From Calditrichota bacterium (lineage in GTDB: Bacteria > Zhuqueibacterota > Zhuqueibacteria > Zhuqueibacterales > Geothermadaptataceae), in the NCBI GenBank assembly GCA_008501545.1, contig QQUM01000024.1, positions 1 to 9,786 on the forward strand: a stretch of DNA of 9,786 bases. The letters are read 5' to 3'. The notes beneath the pieces were generated by a model. That model was not told the DNA's origin and did no database searches. It saw only the letters and a program-made list of their open reading frames with translations. The position numbers and the translations under genes are program-made. Positions 6,095-9,786 of the stretch are shown here, one piece after another; position 1 is the first letter of the stretch, and each line of letters starts with the position of its first letter.

Positions 6095-8308
6095 ATGATA
6101 AAACACACCGTGTTTAACCTTAAAATAAAAACTGTCTGCGCCATCCTTTTTTTGCTATTCATGAATAATGCAATTGCCCAGGAAGTTGATTTCTCTTTTC
6201 AAAAAGCATCTTTGCCACTTGAAGAGCGTGTTGAGATATTGGTCTCACAAATGACTTTGGATGAAAAAATCAGCCAGGTGACCAGCGCGGCCTCCGCAAT
6301 TCCACGGTTAAATGTTCCGGACTACCACTGGTGGAGCGAAGCCTTGCACGGCGTCGCCCGCAATGGTAAAGCAACGATTTTCCCCCAGGCGATCGGCATG
6401 GGCGCCACCTTCGATCCCGACCTGGTGAAACGGGTGGCAACGGCAATTTCGGACGAGGCCCGAGCCAAGTACACCATTTCCCAGAAAATGGGTAACCGCA
6501 GTAAATATGCCGGCCTGACTTTCTGGTCCCCAACTGTAAACCTGTTTCGTGATCCACGATATGGACGCGGCCAGGAATGTTATGGCGAAGATCCGTTTTT
6601 AATGTCGAAGATTGGAGTGGCTTTTGTGCAGGGCTTGCAGGGCGACGATCCGGTTTATTTAAAGGCCGCTGCCTGCGCCAAACATTATGCGCTGCATTCC
6701 GGGCCGGAACTCAATAAGCTGAAGTTTAATATTGTTCCTTCCAAACAGGATCTGCATGAAACCTATCTGCCCGCCTTCAAAGCGCTGGTTACCGAGGCAA
6801 AGGTTGAGGGCGTTATGGCCGCATACAATGCAGCGTTCGGCAAGCCCCTTTGCGCAAATTCCTTTCTGCTCACAGAAGTGCTTCGCGAAGCATGGAATTT
6901 TGACGGTTACATTACTTCCGATTGCGGTGCAGTCATTGGCGTGGTTGGAAAGGATAAATTTTTTGATACGGTTGAAGAATCGGCCGCGGCTGCCTTGAAA
7001 GCGGGCATCAATCTTAATTGCGGCCGGGCATTCACCCATTTGAAAAAAGCAGTGGAACAGGGCCTTGTTACCGAAAAGCTGATTCACGAGAGAACAAAGC
7101 AGCTCTTCAAAACCCGTTTCCGCCTGGGTATGTTTGATGATCCAACCGAAAATCCGTACCTGAATATCAGCGCAGACAAAATTCACTGCGATGAACACAT
7201 TGCTTTGGCGCGGGAAGCGGCGCAAAAATCTATCGTGCTGTTGAAAAATAAAAACAACCTGTTGCCCCTTCCAAAGGACATCAAAGTGCCGTACGTAACC
7301 GGCCCCTTCGCCAACTCCAACGACATGCTGATGGGCAGCTACTATGGCGTAACCACCGGATTTGTGACGATTCTGGAAGGTGTTACCGGAGCCGTATCGC
7401 TGGGCACGTCATTAAACTATCGCAGCGGCGCGCTGCCTTTTCAGGAAAATCCGAATCCACGCAACTGGGCGCCATTTGTTGCTGCACAATCCGACGTAAC
7501 CATTTGCGTTGTGGGATTGACTGCGGATTTCGAAAACGAGGGCGTGGACGCCATCGCATCTTCCCACCATGGCGATCGTGAAGACCTGAAGCTGCCCGCC
7601 AATCAGATAAAATACATTCAACAATTGGTTGAAAAGAAAAAAGGGCCGTTGGTGTTGGTCATCGCCAGCGGCAGCCCGGTTTCGCTGGAGGGCATCGAAG
7701 CGCATTGCGACGCCATTCTGCAAATCTGGTATCCGGGCGAACAGGGCGGCAATGCTGTTGCCGACGTGCTGTTTGGCGATGTGTCGCCGTCGGGTCATTT
7801 GCCCATCACATTCCCAAAAAATATTGACCAGGTGCCTCCTTATGCTGACTATTCCATGAAAGGACGCACTTATAAATACATGACTGAAGAACCCATGTAT
7901 CCCTTTGGATTTGGGCTGACCTATTCCAAATCAGAATTCAGCAATTTTAACCTGAGTGCATCAAAACTGAATGAAAAACAAACGCTGACAGTTAAAGTCG
8001 ATGTCGCCAACACAGGCGATTACGACATCGATGAAGTGGCGCAGCTTTATGTAAGTTCTGTGGATACGAGCGGCGGCTTACCATTGACAAGCTTAAAAGC
8101 ATTCCAGCGCGTTTCTTTGAAAAAAGGCGAGAAAAAAACGCTTGCTTTTTTATTGGAGCCGGAAAGCCTGAAAGTAACCGATCAGGAAGGCGAAAAAGTT
8201 TGGCGCAAGGGCAAGTACACTATAACTGTGGGCAATGCTTCGCCGGGTGAATTAAGTGTCAGGCTGGGCGCAGCAGTTCCTCAAGAGGCGATAGTGCAGT
8301 TGAAATAA
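6095..8308 (+). CDS. Glycoside hydrolase family 3, beta-xylosidase-like, exported
   Basis: A 737-residue GH3 enzyme with a type I signal peptide (hydrophobic 13-23, probable cleavage AIA-Q at 28/29), so probably periplasmic; no lipobox and no T9SS tail. The barrel carries marks of the plant-type beta-xylosidase/arabinofuranosidase branch: WWSEALHGV (79-87), FRDPRYGRGQECYGEDP (151-167), KHYALHSGPE (196-205), DLHETYLPAF (219-228) and nucleophile Asp276 in GYITSDCGAV. In the sandwich domain Glu480 or Glu482 (DFENEG) is the acid/base candidate, followed by GDRE and LPANQ; WYPGEQGGNA is at 545-554. The C-terminal fibronectin III-like domain covers about 615-725. Likely activity is release of xylose, possibly arabinose or glucose, from short oligosaccharides. 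No good Shine-Dalgarno sequence precedes the ATG, unlike the next gene. It shares domain order with the lipoprotein GH3 upstream but belongs to a different subgroup, so the two are not a recent duplication. Confidence 0.93.
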   Translation: MIKHTVFNLKIKTVCAILFLLFMNNAIAQEVDFSFQKASLPLEERVEILVSQMTLDEKISQVTSAASAIPRLNVPDYHWWSEALHGVARNGKATIFPQAIGMGATFDPDLVKRVATAISDEARAKYTISQKMGNRSKYAGLTFWSPTVNLFRDPRYGRGQECYGEDPFLMSKIGVAFVQGLQGDDPVYLKAAACAKHYALHSGPELNKLKFNIVPSKQDLHETYLPAFKALVTEAKVEGVMAAYNAAFGKPLCANSFLLTEVLREAWNFDGYITSDCGAVIGVVGKDKFFDTVEESAAAALKAGINLNCGRAFTHLKKAVEQGLVTEKLIHERTKQLFKTRFRLGMFDDPTENPYLNISADKIHCDEHIALAREAAQKSIVLLKNKNNLLPLPKDIKVPYVTGPFANSNDMLMGSYYGVTTGFVTILEGVTGAVSLGTSLNYRSGALPFQENPNPRNWAPFVAAQSDVTICVVGLTADFENEGVDAIASSHHGDREDLKLPANQIKYIQQLVEKKKGPLVLVIASGSPVSLEGIEAHCDAILQIWYPGEQGGNAVADVLFGDVSPSGHLPITFPKNIDQVPPYADYSMKGRTYKYMTEEPMYPFGFGLTYSKSEFSNFNLSASKLNEKQTLTVKVDVANTGDYDIDEVAQLYVSSVDTSGGLPLTSLKAFQRVSLKKGEKKTLAFLLEPESLKVTDQEGEKVWRKGKYTITVGNASPGELSVRLGAAVPQEAIVQLK

Positions 8309-8312
8309 AGGA
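8309..8312 (+). promoter_or_regulatory. Shine-Dalgarno-like AGGA deciding the start at 8321
   Basis: AGGA, inside AAAGGAA and directly after the GH3 stop, stands 8 nt before the ATG at 8321. It supports that start over the in-frame ATG at 8387 and GTG at 8411, which lie inside a repeat and have no such site. The 12-bp intergenic distance also suggests co-transcription with the GH3 gene. Confidence 0.6.
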
Positions 8313-8320
8313 ATATTAGA

Positions 8321-9786
8321 ATGACAACAAAGATTTCTGGCTTTTTAGAGTCTATCCGGAGACACCACTTTTCATGTCATTCCCGAATGCTTTTATCGGG
8401 AATCCATAATGTGTCGAGGCTAAACAACGATGGATTCCGGCTAAAAACTTGCCGCAATGACATCCTAAAGGATGGACTCATTTTAATTTTTTGTATTGCT
8501 TTGCTTATTCTCCCTCTGCGCTTAAACGCGCAGAATGGAATTGAGTACGGAGATAACTATATCGTCTTTGAGGCTGAAGCGACTTCATCTCAGTTGAATA
8601 AGTGGGAAATAAGAGAACCCGGCGATCAGGAGTATCAGAAGTATGTCACCAATCCAACAGGTATTGAACCAGTTTATGATACTTATTTAGAATATACCGG
8701 TCCCTGGCTCGGTGGCGTCGATACGGAACTGGAATATAAATTTGTGTGTCCGAAAACGGCAAACTACCGCCTGGTTATGCGCCTGCATTCCCCTTTAAGG
8801 GATAATGAAGCGGCTGATAAAAGAAACGATTTTTTTATCCGAATGGAGGGCAACTTCACAAGCGCAACGGATACGCCAAAAAGCGAATTGGAAAAAAATC
8901 ATAAATTCTGGGGAAGAGGGGCCAATACCTGGGGAGCCTGTCATAGCCTGGAAATAGGACATCATATGCCTGCCGCATACGGACTTACTAAAGGCGAAGA
9001 GTATACTTTGGTTGTGTCCGGCAGGTCAACTGGCGCAAGTATTGACTATATTCTGTTTTATGAAGTTGGGACTGTTGCGGATATTACAAATCAGGATTTA
9101 GCCACACAGTTTCCTGAAAAGTATCGTCCCGGATTAGGCCTGGTGGACCCAACCACAATAGCAGTCGATCCCGATACCACGGATTTAAGAGAAGGCACAT
9201 CCTTGCCTTTGAAAACGCTTTGGGAACCATCCAATGCCAGGAAAGATGTAACCTGGTCTTCTTCTGACGATGGCATTGTCTCTGTTGATTCCAGTGGATT
9301 GATAACAGCCAAAGGCAGTGTTGGACAGCAAGCGAATATTATCGTAACAAGTAAACATGCAGACTTGTCAGATACTTCAATCGTTACCATTGTTGAATGG
9401 TATGCGGTTCCAATAGAGGCAATTACGGTCTCACCTGCAGCAGATACCGTATTTACAGGCGTAACTGTCGAGCTAACCGTCAACATCATTCCAATCATTG
9501 CAGACGATCCTTCTGTAACCTGGTCGAGCAGTAATCCTGCCATTGCAACTGTTGATTCAAATGGAGTTGTTGCGACAAAATCTGATGGCAGAGTGACCAT
9601 ACGGGCAACATCCAATGCGAATAGTACTATCTTTGGGGAAGCGACTATCGAAGTGGCAAAACTCGTCACTCCTTTTGTTCGATTTGATAACAACGGTAAA
9701 TATCTGAACACGAATTTTAATGTCGGCGACACAATGGAGGTCACTGTTGTGTACCATGCAGGCACATTCCAAACAGTAACTGATGC
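8321..9786 (+). CDS. Large secreted protein: CBM-like module plus two Big2 Ig-like domains (3' partial)
   Basis: The frame is open from the ATG at 8321 to the right edge (488 codons, no stop). The signal peptide is unusual: about 52 residues precede the hydrophobic core LILIFCIALLILPL (53-66), with likely cleavage after LNA (68-70). Codons 19-47 and their neighbours are translated palindromic repeat E. Residues about 75-248 look like a beta-sandwich carbohydrate-binding module (IVFEAEA opening; WxxR, YxLVMRLHS, and SGRSTGASIDYILFYEV near the end), similar in layout to CBM6/35-type modules. Two Big2-like domains follow at about 278-360 and 367-447, each with the hallmark VTWSSS...VDSxG. A further beta-rich segment (VRFDNNGKYLNTNFNVGD) begins at about 450 and is cut by the edge. 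The catalytic part, if any, and any T9SS tail lie downstream. It is probably an extracellular or surface glycan-active or adhesive protein in one operon with the GH3 enzyme. Confidence 0.85.
   Translation, partial: MTTKISGFLESIRRHHFSCHSRMLLSGIHNVSRLNNDGFRLKTCRNDILKDGLILIFCIALLILPLRLNAQNGIEYGDNYIVFEAEATSSQLNKWEIREPGDQEYQKYVTNPTGIEPVYDTYLEYTGPWLGGVDTELEYKFVCPKTANYRLVMRLHSPLRDNEAADKRNDFFIRMEGNFTSATDTPKSELEKNHKFWGRGANTWGACHSLEIGHHMPAAYGLTKGEEYTLVVSGRSTGASIDYILFYEVGTVADITNQDLATQFPEKYRPGLGLVDPTTIAVDPDTTDLREGTSLPLKTLWEPSNARKDVTWSSSDDGIVSVDSSGLITAKGSVGQQANIIVTSKHADLSDTSIVTIVEWYAVPIEAITVSPAADTVFTGVTVELTVNIIPIIADDPSVTWSSSNPAIATVDSNGVVATKSDGRVTIRATSNANSTIFGEATIEVAKLVTPFVRFDNNGKYLNTNFNVGDTMEVTVVYHAGTFQTVTD
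8374..8463. repeat. Palindromic repeat E inside a coding sequence
   Basis: A 90-bp inverted repeat with ends ATGTCATT (8374-8381) and AATGACAT (8456-8463). An inner pair is GGAATCCAT/ATGGATTCC (8399-8407, 8430-8438). Two side hairpins are TTCCCGA/TCGGGAA (8380-8386, 8396-8402) and CGGC/GCCG (8438-8441, 8451-8454). The GTCATTCCCG...CGGGAATCC motif is a familiar dispersed bacterial repeat type. Its length is exactly 30 codons and it contains no stop in the reading frame of the host gene. Confidence 0.82.

Noticed and set aside
6659..7225. A 188-residue minus-strand open frame inside the second GH3 gene
   Set aside because: The plus strand here carries the GH3 barrel, including the nucleophile Asp276; the antisense product shows no recognisable family.
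9091..9765. A 224-residue open frame on the minus strand
   Set aside because: It runs antisense to the plus-strand frame that encodes recognisable Big2 domains. Its product is low-complexity Ser/Thr/Val-rich with no domain pattern, as expected of a shadow frame.

Overview
The window reads as part of a carbohydrate-degradation gene cluster from a Gram-negative bacterium of the FCB group (Bacteroidota, Ignavibacteriota, Calditrichota, KSB1-like lineages). The basis is a C-terminal sorting domain of the type IX secretion system (T9SS) with the NYPNPFNP motif in the first gene, a lipoprotein signal on the second, and moderate GC content. Visible Shine-Dalgarno-like sequences and that style of FlgD-like sorting tail lean toward a Calditrichota/KSB1/Ignavibacteriota-like genome rather than a classical flavobacterium; this is inference. 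No SusC/SusD pair, regulator, tRNA, rRNA, CRISPR array or transposase is visible.

Layout, all genes on the + strand: (1) positions 1-2015, the 3' part of a secreted right-handed beta-helix protein with a probable beta-trefoil module and a T9SS tail; (2) 2031-4391, a lipoprotein GH3 beta-glycosidase 15 bp downstream, probably co-transcribed; (3) 4392-4740, a gap holding two palindromic repeats; (4) 4741-5730, a family IV (HSL-like) alpha/beta-hydrolase with no export signal; (5) 5731-6094, a gap almost filled by two more palindromic repeats; (6) 6095-8308, an exported GH3 enzyme of the beta-xylosidase-like branch; (7) 8321 to the right edge, 12 bp downstream and probably co-transcribed, the start of a large secreted protein with a carbohydrate-binding-like module and two Big2 Ig-like domains. 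This last reading frame has no stop in the window.

A plausible joint role is staged breakdown of a beta-linked, possibly acylated plant or algal polysaccharide. The beta-helix protein and the multidomain protein would act outside the cell, the lipoprotein GH3 at the outer membrane, the second GH3 in the periplasm, and the esterase in the cytoplasm on imported fragments. The exact glycan cannot be read from the sequence.

The most unusual part is not the enzymes but the density of short palindromic repeats: five in about 4 kb. Two share arms built from 8-bp units. One ends exactly at the esterase start codon and supplies its Shine-Dalgarno-like sequence. One is flanked by a possible 7-bp target duplication. 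One lies in frame inside the coding sequence of the last gene, adding 30 codons before its signal peptide. I see no convincing wholly new enzymatic or defence system.
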